A stretch of 64,000 bases of DNA from Polytrichum commune (taxonomy: Eukaryota > Streptophyta > Polytrichopsida > Polytrichales > Polytrichaceae), in assembly GCA_950295325.1 (NCBI GenBank), contig OX485809.1, forward strand, positions 5,394,001 through 5,458,000, in the 5' to 3' direction. Shown one piece after another: positions 10,935-22,639 of this stretch (position 1 is its first letter; every line of letters begins with the position of its first letter). A model generated the notes under the pieces. That model was not told where the DNA came from, did not search any database, and saw only the letters and a program-made list of their open reading frames with translations. Both the position numbers and the translations under genes were made by a program.

Positions 10935-11518
10935 CTATGACCAATAGGGAAGGAAGTGTGCAAGCTGTGGTTGGTACTTTGATGGAGTGCTATGCAATTT
11001 GAATTTTGGTGACAATTTGTCTCCAATCTTCTTCCAAGTGTTATTGTCTATGCTGTATGTCACAACACTACACCGACACATTACAACATACAAAACACCC
11101 TTACAAGTTGCGCACCTGAATTTCCAAAAATGCAAGGAAGAAGGAAATTGATTATTGGAGTCTCCCATACATTTGTTGCAGAATCAAAGATGCAAACATA
11201 ACCATGGAGATCTTTAGTAATATTGATTAGTTTGTAGCTTTGGAGGTCATGCGCAACTAGAAGATTGCAATGCATAAACCAGGATTGTGTTGAACAAACG
11301 GGATTGCCAGTGGAAGTCTCCGTATTTGCTGGGACTGTCGTGTCATCAGATTGCATGCCAAGAGGTACCCCCATATCAAATAAGCCCAAGTGCAAATCTC
11401 CGATAACTTGAAGCGACATAGGTGTTACAATGCCTGGCTCAACAATGTGGGATTTGTTTGGCATTAAAATGCTATTCTTGTGATGGCAGAGGGTGAGCAA
11501 GTGTGCCGCTAACTTCAT
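10935..11518 (-). pseudogene. Broken F-box/kelch-type protein fragment
   Basis: Two overlapping minus frames read as one protein shifted once. Frame 11518-11081 ends with LVAHDLQSYKLI and GYVCIFDSATNVWETP. Frame 11168-10935 continues with CKGVLYVVM and VTYSIDNNTWKKIGDKL. The spacing of DSATNVW, NGVLYVV-like and YSIDNNTW segments is what plant F-box proteins with kelch-like repeats show after the F-box. A frameshift lies between about 11081 and 11168. No F-box is visible upstream. The family call rests on these motifs alone and could be wrong. Confidence 0.42.
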
Positions 11519-12889
11519 CGTACTTCACATGGGCAGACAACTCCATGATGCAGTATGTGGCTTTTGTATTGCTGCCATATATATGCTCACATGATAAAAG
11601 GAGGCATACCACCCTATACTGCATCACGGGACATCGTGATCAGCACAGGGCCAACATGTTCATATTCCTGCCGGTACCTTGCTACGGGCGTTATTTTTTC
11701 TTTTCTTTCTGCTCATATGACACCCTCCTCTCAACATAACCAAACTACTCATCTGAGCTAAAGTCAACCAAATCATATGGTCAACCCACAAAATAACAAT
11801 ACCGAAAGGTAGAGCACACATTGGAAATCATAGGAAATGAAATAGTAGACCACTTAGCAATTGAAGGTACCACCCTTGACAAGTCCACTACCACACCCAC
11901 ATCCACATAGCACACACCACACGGTATTGGTTATATAGAATACCCACTGAAGTACACAAGGATAAAATCTGAAACCTCAACTCGTACATCAACAAGAACA
12001 CTAGAAATAGCTAAAACCAAATCCTCATATAGAGATAGACGGGTCTCCAACGAGAAAATAGACCGCTAACGATCAAACCAAATTTGGAAAGCCCCCAACA
12101 TCCCTAATGCTCAAATAACACAAGTGCTAAACTTATGGTATGCCCAATATATGGGCAACCACTAAAAGAACATCTTTCAACCACTCGCCCAAACCCAAAT
12201 TGCACATTATGCCTATATAGAAAAATCAACACATGACGGCACCTATTCTCCACATGCTCAAACCAACATACAAAATGCTAAGAATGGCCATACACAACAA
12301 TGTTGTCCATCAAATAGGATATATAAATAATCAAATAGACACACTGCAAGATTTTATACACTCACCAATGCAAGTAACCAAAACTCCAAACCATAAGACG
12401 TGATCATCCCGGGATGGCTGCTTGATTGCTCATGCACTCTCACTTCATGCATGGCTAGACTAATTCCTGACATCTTATGTGTACTAGGAGCCCCCAATGA
12501 CAACCAACCAACATTAGACAAATCACCACCAAGCACTATCCAATTTGTAAAATTCACCTATTGCCGTGATAGATTCCCCACCACCGCCACACATGAAAAG
12601 TTAAATAAGTACAACCTACTTATCCAACAACTCGGATCAATAGCTTGGAAAGCTACACCTTATTACAATCACAACGGGATTAAAAGGAGCCATCCATCAA
12701 AACTCAATTGAACAATAAAAACACCTCAAAGTACCCCCAAATAGAAAATAGAAAATAAAAACTTATGAAACAAATACATCACATTGTCATCAAATTTTAT
12801 CTAACAACCCTATAATGGCAGCCGAGGTTGGGAACATATCATTTCAGAAGAAAATGTTGATGTGAATTTTGGCCCATTTTCATTGCTTA
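11519..12889. other. Intergenic, nothing recognised
   Basis: The longest frame (12400-12711, plus) lacks any recognisable motif and opposes another frame at 12354-12557. The DNA is A-rich on the plus strand with many short CACACC and CCAAC tracts. No inverted termini were found. Confidence 0.5.
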
Positions 12890-13361
12890 GGGAAACTTTA
12901 CATATAGACCAAGAGTTGTGACCAAATAGATTTAAGGGCCCTTGAAAATCATGCAAAGCCCGTACCATGGGATATAGAAATCTAATTTTGTAATTTGATG
13001 GGCCCTCAAGCTTAGTGGAAAGTGAAAGTAGACCATATTGAGGGACCACAACATGTGTTTGGGTTTGGATCCCCACCGCGACAATATAAAATTTTTAGGA
13101 GCCAATCGCAATCTAATTAATTGCCACAACCCTAGTTCTATGTTAGACCCACCTTCTTTTTGATGGGCCTAATGCAATATCCGGTAGATCATGAAACATT
13201 ATCTACTTGTTGTAAATTTCTTATCCATTCAAAATTCTTTGGTCCCTTAGGTCTTCAAGGTCTAACGTAAAGTGAACATGGAATATCTTCACCTTCTCAA
13301 CCAATCACATAGTTTATATATCATAGGTCAAGGGCCCTCAAGCTCTAGTATAAAGTGGCCC
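12890..13361. mobile_element. Harbinger/Tourist-type MITE, GGGCCACTT family, TTA target duplication
   Basis: The element is flanked by TTA at 12887-12889 and 13362-13364. The left end (GGGAAACTTTACATATAG) and the complement of the right end (GGGCCACTTTATACTAGAG) are an imperfect inverted repeat. The interior aligns with the elements at 27194 and 29164 (GTGACC, CAAAG(C/G)CCGTACCATGGG, GGGCCCTCAAGC, GGACCA), so it is an older copy of the same family. It is non-coding. Confidence 0.75.
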
Positions 13362-13364
13362 TTA

Positions 13365-14160
13365 GAATTCCGGTGCCTCCAGAGCACTATGTTTGCCATT
13401 AATAGTGATGACGACCTCTGATCAAGCACTCGGGAAAAAAATGCAAAATACAAGATCTGCTTTATTTCACTTCATCCTCTCTCACTAAGGTAGAAATACC
13501 ATAACCCGTGAAAATAAGGTGGTTTGCATTGAAGATATGGTCTGACAATCATGAGATAATTTTCCAAGATAGACGAGAAGGATTCATGAAGAATGCAAGT
13601 TGTTTTATATTTTTCTGTCTTGTACAAAAAATGCTACAAATTTTCAAAGTGAAAAGTTGTCAAACCCCCTACTCGTTCACTAGATTCTTCCTACACCGAA
13701 CACGGTAATCCACATTTCCATACAGAACATCGCCTAAATCGGTTACCTCATGAGTACATCAACACTTGACTCCCATTGGCTACACTAAGTGTGCACGCAT
13801 TGAAGTTGCCGCCGAGCCATGATCCGTTTTAGAAATGACACTTCACCATTATGACGGCGATCTAGTGCACGGCTAGAGGGTGGTTAACCGCTTATGATAT
13901 TTCTACCTTCTGGATCATTCTTAGTGGATGTGCATATGATGAGGAATGAACGGTTGAATTTGCATTTGGAAAATTGGAAGGGATGGTGAATTTGGGGTGA
14001 TTTTTTTGCCTTTGATTTTCCGGTGAGTGCCTAGAACCATTACCATCGAGAACTAAATTCTTCCAGTGCTGGTGATTGTGAGCATTAACGCCAACACCCT
14101 CAAAAACTTGACTTTATGTGCAAAAGAATGCAAGACAAGTGCTGTGAAGATACATGATCA
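13365..14160. other. Intergenic, nothing recognised
   Basis: No domain-bearing frame, repeat array or inverted termini were seen. The last part, from about 14120, may belong to the decayed kinase copy described next, but the similarity there is too weak to use. Confidence 0.45.
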
Positions 14161-14167
14161 CCTGCAA

Positions 14168-14705
14168 TCTGGGAGAATTCGAGGTTCCTGACCAGTGGCG
14201 GTCTGGTATCATTTTTGGGGGAATTTTTTCTTTAAAAAAAAAAAAAAAAAAAAACAAACCCGTTTAGGTATCTATAATGAGTATTTCGCACTTTTTGATA
14301 CTAGTAGGGTATGGGTGTTTGACAATATTTTTGTCTTCAACACCATTTGAGTTTACATATCACGCAAGAATATTCATATCTAGGTAAAATCGTCGTGGTA
14401 TTAATATGGTTTAGAATGGTACTGACCCAAATAATAACTCGGGTAAACAAAGATCCTCTCGCTTTGACATGTCCACCAAATATCAATATGTGAGCAATAT
14501 TACAATTTTGATACCCATACGTAGGTTCTTTGATGCCATTATTGATGTTGATTATTGATACCATGCAATCACATATACACCAGACCAACATTGTTCCTGA
14601 CCTCCACTTTGCAGAACCTTGTTGCAACAACAGAAAGTCATGGAGGATGATGTGATTAATTGAAGCTTCTTTGCTGAAGATCTGAATTCAGGAAACTTTT
14701 TATGA
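14168..14705 (+). pseudogene. Decayed partial copy of the 5940-8576 kinase gene 3' end, split by a hAT element
   Basis: The bases before 14193 (GGGAGAATTCGAGGTTCCTGAC) match the kinase gene at 8454-8480 (GGAGAATTTGAGGTTCCTGAC, coding for GEFEVPD). After the inserted element, 14602-14700 matches the kinase 3' UTR at 8579-8680 through the blocks TTGCAACAACAG, GTGGAGGAT, AGCTTCTTTG and ATCTGAATTCA. About 100 bases of coding sequence between the two blocks are missing. The copy therefore derives from a duplication of the 3' end, not of the whole gene as far as can be seen. Confidence 0.7.
14193..14593. mobile_element. Small non-autonomous hAT element with 8-bp target duplication
   Basis: The termini CAGTGGCGGTCTGG and, on the other strand, CAATGTTGGTCTGG form a 14-bp inverted repeat with three to four mismatches. 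The flanking 8 bp TTCCTGAC is present at both 14185-14192 and 14594-14601. The CAGTGGCGG end and 8-bp duplication are typical of the hAT superfamily. The interior has a 20-base A tract at 14235-14254 and no transposase. The insertion site is independently verified because the uninterrupted sequence survives in the kinase gene at 8454-8480. Confidence 0.85.
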
Positions 14706-14759
14706 ATGATTTCCAACACAGGGACGATTTTGGGAGCATTAACGTATCGAAGGGCTACT

Positions 14760-15480
14760 TGCACATACAAAACACCCCTGGGTAGTGCAATTAGTAAACT
14801 TTGTGAGGATGAGTCCCTCTGTGTGGATAGATTTGTTCTTTATTTCAACCAGAGTTATGGTCGGGAGTTGTTTGATTTGCACACAACACTTTTCATGTTC
14901 GGTGAGTTTTTGCTACATGCTTGGAGTCAATTTGGAGGTTTGCATGAAGAACTTTCGGCATCAGTTCATTGAGGGCCAAACACATTTAGGCATGTCGAGA
15001 GGTGCTAAATGACTCTGGCCCCCAATGAACCAGTATAGAATGTTCTTTGTTCGAACACCCACACCGACTCCAACATGCACTGAAAACGTACCAAACATGG
15101 AAAGTTTCGTGTGCAAAACAACCACCTCCCAACCAAAACTCCGATTGAGTTCAAAGGACGCCTCTCCTACGTAGAGGGAGAATTAGGCGAGTCTCTTCTA
15201 TTCCCTCCTTTGCGACAAAAACATGGACAGCCAGGTAGAGAGATCAAACTGGAAAGCAAGTGTGAGGGATCAAAAATAGACCAAAAAACATTTGCAAGAA
15301 TGCTTTTAGTGCTCACAAATTGTGTAGGGTGCAAAGCCTCCATGTGAATGGGGTTAATCCACATAACCTAGAAAGGAAAGAGGGAAAGACAACTCTGATG
15401 TTGCCACTAACATAAATTATGGCATTGCTTCATTTTCAAGTTGGTCCAAGTCTATGTGTATTTTCAAAACGGACATAACG
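14760..15480. repeat. Dispersed repeat (blocks A and B) related to introns of the phosphorylase gene
   Basis: Block A (about 14855-15170) aligns with 16990-17330 through GGTCGGGAGTTG/GGTCAGGAGTTG, TTCATGTT.GGT(G/A)AGTTTTT, CATCGAGGGTCAAAC-like and CCAACCAAAA-like segments. Block B (about 15385-15440, beginning GACAACTCTG) aligns with 17745-17800. In the gene, A and B lie on either side of exon 3 of the phosphorylase. Here they are separated by about 215 bases that do not resemble that exon. The element type is unknown. Confidence 0.6.
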
Positions 15481-16094
15481 AAAATTAGAGGGCCCCGAAA
15501 AGACTCATCTTTTTTTAGGAGGGGAACACCTTGAATGGGTGCAAACAACCCCCTTGATTGGGAGGATCATAAGTGATAGGAACCAAAAATCAAGTGCTAG
15601 GAAGGCCACCCATTTGATTACTATTTTGGCCTTAGGCACCTTAACCTTGGAGTTCCCATGGGATCCAAGTTAAGGCCCTAGGTTTAAGCCACCCTCACAA
15701 TAGATAGAAGTGGCCCAGTGTAAATGAGACTAGGAAACTCTCTAATTTTAAATAGAAACTAGAGGCGCGGGGTGGAGTTTTTAGAAGAGAGGAGGGGATC
15801 AAGAGGTCATTTAGTATGCCTTCTTCACCTTCTTGTTGTCGCTCCTCTTCATAGCTCATGGTTGGGTGGTTTGCGCCACATAAACTCCTCTAGACTTGCA
15901 AAGAGGCAGACTGCATGCAGGTGATGATGTTTTATGCCTTAAGCTTGTGAAAGTAAATTCATCATGTCATCTTTTCAAGGGATGGTACTCTCAAAAATTA
16001 TCTTGAATCCAAGCGGTTCAAATGTAAGCCAATTGAGACAAGTTTGTGCGCAAAAATGGTAAACATTAAGGTTGTCTACTTGAGAATGAGGTTT
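15481..16094. other. Intergenic downstream of the phosphorylase gene
   Basis: No gene or clear repeat was recognised. The part next to 16095 presumably includes the 3' UTR of the minus-strand gene. Confidence 0.45.
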
Positions 16095-19000
16095 TCATGC
16101 CGAAATCGAATCATCATCTTCAACTTGCACTTCGCGAAGAAACTCGGCAGCTTTTTCGGGTGAAACAGGGTTGATGTAGCAACCGCTCCCGAGCTCAAAC
16201 CCACCTGGAGTTGTGAGGTGTGGGACAATGACAAGGTACCAATGATAAAATGCGGAATCACAATGCTCTTGGCCTAAAGGTGCAGTTTGAAGCATGTAAT
16301 TGTATGGTGGACACGAGAATGCGAGGTCCAACTTTTGCAACGTCAACTTCAACATTGCAGCCATAGATTGGATCTGCAGTGGAAACAAAAAAAGACCTTC
16401 TTAGTTAGTTCATGGAAGGGAAAAAGAAGAAGAAGCAAGGGAATTATTTCTGTAGCTTGAAAGTAGGAAGATCAAACTACAGTTCAAACGATGCACTTCT
16501 TGCAAAGGACGTCCTTGATGGTAAACTATTTGTTTAGCAATATTGCAAAATACAATTCTCAAAATAACAGAATTATTCCTTGAAAGTCTCTTAAAAGACT
16601 CATGGTTTGGTAGGGAGTTTTGGTCCACTTCTAACAATTTCCAATTGTTTAACGAGCATTCAACTGGTGTCAGAACCCCAAATCTCAGTGAATATGAAGG
16701 GGAGGCATTTGACTTGCGTCAAATGACAGCTATATGAAAGTGTAGTCGTTATCCACCTTTTGAGAGCACCATTTTAGATGCCTTCAAAAGTTTGCCATGA
16801 AATTTGTTTCTATGATAGCTGTCTTTTTGGCCAAAGCCAAATGCCTCCCCTTTATTTCACTAGAATTACGAGTTCCGCCAAACTTGAACACTCCCAGTTA
16901 AACATTATAGAATGTCAAAAATGGACCACGACTTCACCAAACCATGAGTTTTCGAGGGACTTAAATGGTTAACACTAATATAGTCATCCTCTGACTCAAC
17001 ATGACTTTTGGTCAGGAGTTGCTTGTTTTGCTACAACACCTTCCATGTTTGGTAAGTTTTTTGGTGAATGCTTGGGGGTATGGCGACAAAGACTCTGACA
17101 TTAATTCATCGAGGGTCAAACTCATTCTGGCATGCAATCAAGCACACGCCCTCAATGAACCACAATCAGTTGCTCTTCATTCAAAGTCAAACACTATCTA
17201 CCTCCGAGCATGCATCACCAGAAGTGGAACGAAATTACTGATCTTGTATGCAGAAACAACCTATGGAAAATCACATATAAGGGACCAACTGCCGACCAAA
17301 AGTCCCATTGACTTAATACAAAAGTAATGCGAATGTGTTATAATGCAGATAATCATTTAATTGATTTACCTCCTCATCACCCGTTGTCTCGAAGTTGGAA
17401 GAGTGACGCTTTGGAAGCAACCACGTCTCGTAGGAGTACATCGGTGCATACGGGGCGATGCTGATGAAGTGCTTGTTTTCGTCAATGAGGCGAGCAGAAT
17501 TCACTTTCGTTTCATGGTGCACGACATCACAAAAGATGCACCTCTTGTTCGTGTCATAGTACTCCTGGGCTCCTTGCAGCTCGTCATTCTTGTTGCGGGT
17601 TATGACTGGGAGTGCCATAATTTGGCTGTGTGAATGTGTCATTGAAGCACCTGCTCTGTTACCCCTATTCTTGAACACCTACCCCAGACCATCAACCATG
17701 AACCTCAGATTACACATCACCTCCAAAACAGAGAAAGAATTAAGCAGAGACAACTCTGGTGTTGTCACTCGCGTGCATTATGGTGTTGTTTCATGTTCTC
17801 CAAGTTAGTCTAAGGTAGATATCGCTTATTTGGTTCCGTTTCTTATCAGAACACCTATATTTGAGTGACATCTGGTTTTGGTGTGGCTCCAAGAACAGAT
17901 ACCAAAAAGACACTTGTTCAAAAGAGATTCGCATACATGCTCAAAATATATTACTCATTCTAACCTCAATAGTCTTCAACAGAACTGAGGGGAGCTATAC
18001 GACCATTTAATGAGCACCAGAATCTTCACTTTGATAATGAATAAGATACTCATATGAGCTCCGAAAATTATAAGGAAAGTGGCTGTGGCATCGATTTGGA
18101 TTAGCTAACCTTCTTGTACTAATTGTGTGTTTCATATCCTAGGACAAGTGGGCTAGTCGAAATTAGTAACCATTGAAGACCCATCTAGCTCATTCTATAT
18201 GTAACTCCGAAACACACATCATCACAAGTATTAACTTAGAGGGATCTTGAGCAACATTGACTAATTTGAAAGGTGAACCAGTTCTTAATGTTGAACATTT
18301 GTAGTTGTATATGAGACTTAATTGCTGTCAAGGCTGGACATGGACCTTCCAGAACCAGTTCTTAAGGTTTTAGTGCCATCTGCATGTTTGCAATATGTTT
18401 ACTGTCACTCTTTCAAATCGAACATGGAGTCATGGGATGAGCAAGTTTCACACATCAATACCTGACAAAACTTGAACCTCGGATCCTTCTGAAATTCTTT
18501 GATCCGTGCTTGATAAGCTTTCAACACCTGTAAGCAAAAACAGAAGGAAATAAGAGAGTCAATCATTTGATACCATCCAAGAAACGAAGCCACATAATGA
18601 ACCAGAACCAAAAGCCTTTGTGACAACCATATAGAGGAAGCAACAACATTACAGCAATTACAAAGTTGAAGACATCCTTAGGAATTCCTTAGGGCAGGAA
18701 CCACAAGGTTGAAGACATCGTCAGGAATACCTTGATACACCATTTACAAGATTGGTTACAAGGTTGAAGACATCATCAGAGATTGTTTAGTGCAGCAATT
18801 AAAAGGTTAAAGCACATCATCACCAGGAATTCCATAGTGCCGCAATAATCAAGGCTGAAGAGATGATCAGCAGGAATTCCTTAGTATATAACAAATTACA
18901 AGGTGAAAGACACCATCAGAATTGCTTAGTGCAGCAACCGCAAGGTTGAAGAACATCATCAGGAATGTCCTTAGTACAGAAATTACAGGGTTGACCACAT

Positions 19001-19894
19001 CATCAAGAATTCCCTGCTACACCAATGACAAGGTTGAACACATCATCAAGAATTCCTTAGTGCACCAACTACAAGGTAGAACACATCATCATCAGGAATT
19101 CTTTAGTGCCGCAATAATTAAGGTTGAAGAGTTGATCCGCAGGAATTCCCTAGTACAGCAATAACAAGGTTAACGACACCATCAGGGACTCCTTAGTGCA
19201 GAAATCGCAAGGTTGAAGAACATCATCAGAAATTTCCAGAGTGCAGAAATTACAAGGTTGAACACATCATCATCAGGAATTCCGTACCGCACCAATTACA
19301 AGGTTCAAAACTTCATCATCAGGAATTCCACAAGGTTGTTGACATCGTCACGAATTCCTTAGGACAGCGATTACAAGGTTGAGCACATCATCACCATCAT
19401 CATCATTAGGAATTCCTTAGTGCAGCAATAATCAAATAGGTTGAAGAGATGATGAGCAGGAAAACTTATGGGTGTCCCAAAAGAATTAAATTTACCTCTG
19501 CCACATGAGGAACAGGAAGCTCCGGGATGGTCAACTGATGCTCAGGAGTTTCAATCACAACTTCATGGCTACCAAAGCCCGGGAGCTGACACCGATTGAA
19601 GACCGTGCCTTCCCCGGAGGCTTGCAATTTCAACCCATTCGTGTCCATGGACACGGCAGGGTACTTGTTAACTATCACCCTAACCCTCCAGTCAGGTGCA
19701 TCAGCCTCCTCGCTGTCCCGGAGAGCAAATGTCTCATGCCCATTCTCCATCTCGAAGCCATGGCAGAAATTGCAAGGGCCAGGGTTACCGTCCCGGAAGC
19801 TGTTGAATTTCCTGAACTCGGAGGGGCGCTTCCCCCTTTTGTCTGAAATGATAACCCACCTTTGTAGTAGCAGATCCCTCCTCAGCTCCGCCAT
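16095..19894 (-). CDS. ADP-glucose phosphorylase (GalT-like HIT-superfamily nucleotidylyltransferase), four exons
   Basis: Exons on the minus strand are 19894-19496, 18527-18462, 17678-17370 and 16373-16095. All junctions are GT-AG and phase 0, and they join into 350 residues ending in a stop. Order: CNFC (41-44), TPEHQ (116-120), the catalytic HSHSQ (170-174) in GASMTHSHSQIMALP, a second cysteine pair CIFC, then FELGSGCYINPV near the C-terminus. These match the Arabidopsis protein At5g18200 (about 351 residues), shown to be an ADP-glucose phosphorylase rather than a true galactose-1-phosphate uridylyltransferase. The reaction is ADP-glucose plus phosphate to glucose-1-phosphate plus ADP, through a nucleotidyl-histidine. 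The two CxxC pairs and histidines are expected metal ligands. Compared with Arabidopsis the N-terminus is about 20 residues shorter, with no obvious targeting peptide, so a cytosolic site is likely. Introns are 968, 783 and 996 bases and repeat-rich. No coding lesion was seen. Confidence 0.93.
16990..17330. repeat. Dispersed repeat block A inside phosphorylase intron 3
   Basis: This intronic stretch is related to 14855-15170 (see that entry). It ends about 40 bases from exon 3. It does not disturb the splice sites. Confidence 0.6.
17838..18190. repeat. Dispersed repeat family C, copy 1 (phosphorylase intron 2)
   Basis: The segment contains TTTGAGTG, TGGTTTTGGTGTGGCTCCAAG, AAAAGAGATT, AATCTTCACTTTGA, GAGCTCCGAAAATTAT and CTTGTACTAATTGTGTGTTT. 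The same blocks appear in the same order at 22640-22985 and at 51530-52085. No termini or coding content were found, so the class is unknown. The copy sits wholly within intron 2. Confidence 0.75.
18655..19470. repeat. Intronic minisatellite, about 18 units of about 45 bp
   Basis: The unit is roughly CAAGGTTGAAGACATCATCA followed by GGAATTCCTTAGTGCAGCAA and TTA. It repeats from 18655 to about 19470 with unit lengths near 42-50. The core GGAATTC is kept in most units. Variants such as GCCGCAATAATCAAGG with GAGATGATCAGCAGG recur at several positions, suggesting a higher-order repeat. It fills nearly all of intron 1 of the phosphorylase gene and stops about 25 bases from the exon 1 donor. Confidence 0.95.
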
Positions 19895-19959
19895 AGCTAT
19901 ATCTGTATCCCCAAATGTATTCTAAACAGCAATGTGCAATGCTGACTCAAAATTACGCT

Positions 19960-20835
19960 TAAAAAAAGCTTCCCAGGAGTACCAACATAACCTCAACCAG
20001 CATGTAATTAAGGCGGGGAAAATTTTGAAGGGATCAGAGATGCTATCGTACAATCTTTATAGATAATCTGAGTAAACTGTTAGGTTGTCAAGCAGGTTAG
20101 CAAGAAGCTCAGTGGGTCTAAGTCTGTCCGAAGTTACTTAGTTGTAGATAAATATGTGATCGACGAACCCAATACCAATAACAATACTACTATGACTACT
20201 ACTACTACTACCAGACCCAAGTTAGCGCCAAATATGCTCCCCAAAACACCACCTTCACCAAAGGGATCTTTAAACCCAAGGAATCAGAGATATTATGTTA
20301 CACTCGTACAGAGAAATGTGAAGAAATTGTTAGGTTGTTAAGAAGATGAACAATAAGCTGCTGCTTACTAGTGGGCTTGAATCTGTCTGGAGTCAATAAA
20401 CCTGCATCAAACTTCCCAAATTAGCTCTGGAAGGGAGGCCCACACTTGAAGAGATTCACTTCAAGATAGAAATGTATCCCACTGTAGTGCAAACTCACTT
20501 AGGTCGTGAAGAAAATTCAGCAAGAACAGCTTCACTCATGTGGTCCACTAGGTAATTAAATCTGTTCAGATACATAAAGTCCTCGTCAGCGCAGTACTGA
20601 CCTCACTTCCCCAAAAGCAGCACCTTCGGACAAGAAATTACAACTGCATCTTATATTAGCAAGAGTGACGATCGATGACTAAAGGCGGCCAAAACGGGTA
20701 ACACTAACCCACACTTCAAGAAAGAGAGGAAAAATCTCCCACAGTTCCAAACTCGCTTAACTAAGTCGTGAAGAAAATCAGCAAGAAGAAATAACTGCTG
20801 CACCTGATGGCTTAAAGAAACCAGGAACCTCCTTC
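19960..20835. repeat. Degenerate tandem repeat upstream of the phosphorylase gene, about four units
   Basis: Four successive segments (near 19975-20150, 20220-20400, 20420-20575 and 20690-20830) share the blocks TTAGGTTGTNAAGNAG or TAGGTCGTGAAGAAAA, CAGCAAGAA, GTGG(G/T)C(T/C).A, AATCTGTC.G and CCACACTTGAAG. Unit length is about 170-250 bp. The array starts about 70 bases before the ATG at 19894, so it forms the promoter and leader of that gene. Confidence 0.65.
20185..20211. repeat. (ACT)n microsatellite
   Basis: A short, slightly interrupted ACT trinucleotide run. Confidence 0.85.
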
Positions 20836-20839
20836 ACGA

Positions 20840-22635
20840 GTGCAACCTGCAGATCGCTAGAAATTTCAGAAAAAAGTAGCATCATTCAACTCATGTCTAC
20901 TTGGCAGTCCGTTGTTCATCCCCATGACACACACGATTCTTAGTTTGTGTGCACCAAAATCTTCTCATCACTCTTGATCCTAATTATTCCCCCGAAGCAC
21001 ATGATCACATAAGGACCCCCAACAACGTCATGCAACTACAAGTTCACCTCCAAATGAAATATAAGCAGCTCCCTGGGCCATTAACCTTAGAACCAAAACC
21101 CAAGTTTTACTCAAAACACCGTGAGAGGTGCAAGTTTCAACGGTTCCAGAAGGTTTGGGAGCATTTTGGTTGGTACGTGGCGAGAATTGTTCAAGCGGGG
21201 AAGTTGCACAAGATCTGCGAAGCACGATGGTGGGTTCCACATCGTCTTCCAAACAATTCTGGTAATTCTGTCTACTCAGCTCTAGAAAGAGTATAATAAC
21301 AGGAAGCTTATAACGTTAAGTACGTAGATACATCATAAGAGTGGCATGATCACACATTGTACAGGTACACCAAACACAAACACAAAGGGTGCTAAGTTAA
21401 GCAAAGGGTGCTACATTGGAGCAGTCTCCTTATAGTCTCCAACCTCCCTAATATCATGCATGTGGCAACCAAAGTGCATGTGATGTTAAGGAGGTATGTA
21501 GTGCTAACATGGATGCGTGATAATAAAGAGTCCGTGTAGCATGTGATATTATGGAATGACGCGTTGTAATAATGACAATGATGACAATGTGATGCATGCG
21601 AGCATGTGGTTTTAATGTCGAAACTTGTCATATATGAAAGGGAAATGTGACAAAAAGGAGGGAGATTTAAACTAAGCACATCCGATCCCTAGGGTTTCAG
21701 GGAATAAGAGAGGGAGTGACATTACAAAGGGTGACAATACAAAGTTTAGGGTATATGTCCCACAAGTTCACTCTATATGAACTTCATGCATTGTGGGTCC
21801 CATGATCAAAACTAATATCTTACAATATACAAGGCTTTACATAATTTTAGTGAAAGCTAAGATTCTATTTGATTAAAGATTGTGTGAGGTATTGATAGTT
21901 GATTCTTTTATAAAGGAGTTGAAAGTTGGGCTACAATAGACCCAAGTTATTCTGGCCTTGGAGAGCTTTTTGGACCCCGCAAGCAACACATTTGCGGTTG
22001 GGCCTGACGCACGGGTCCAACTCCTAGGCTAAACCCAACATTGTCCCGTTGTATATATGGCCCTATATTGATAACATGTTAACATGTTCTAAGATGGATG
22101 GGTCTTTGAAGGTTGACTTCTTCTTAATAGCCTAGTTCTTGTAGAATATGAAGCATGCAATTTGTACAAGATGATTAGCAAGATCCAAATTGAGACTGCA
22201 ACTAAAGACATTTTCCTCACAATTTTTGGAACTTGTATGATAACTTATTCATTCTCTCAATAACCGGTCATATAGTTCCATGCCAATTATGTTGACTATT
22301 AAGCCTAGAATGATGATCATATTTTGAACATGCAATCCAATCTCTTTTAGACACATAATGCCATTTAGATATACATTCTTGGAACCACATACCACTCGAA
22401 TATAAGTGTTCTAGTAAACATGGTAACCAAATAAGGGTTGTATACTTATGGTTGAGAGACCTAGATTACATCAGTAAAGCTGGAGTTCGTAGGTACTTAG
22501 TTAGATGCCAGCAGCATAGTTTCTTGTGGTCCAAGGTCTCCGCGTTTGTCCTCTTCTTGTCTCCAAGCGACACTAGATTAAAACTCTTGATATGTTGAGA
22601 CTTTGACTTTAAAATTCTTGCATGCTTTGTACTAA
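20840..22635. other. Intergenic, nothing recognised
   Basis: Frames at 20949-21296 and 21392-21679 show no domain. The motif AAAGGGTG(C/A) recurs near 21384, 21406 and 21726, but no element was resolved. Confidence 0.45.
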
Positions 22636-22639
22636 GGTG

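Noticed and set aside
17361-17808. Open frames on the plus strand across 17361-17808
   Set aside because: They are antisense shadows of exon 3 of the phosphorylase, whose minus frame carries the catalytic HSHSQ motif.
19505-19925. Two plus-strand frames opposite phosphorylase exon 1
   Set aside because: They overlap the minus-strand exon containing CNFC and TPEHQ and have no domain of their own.
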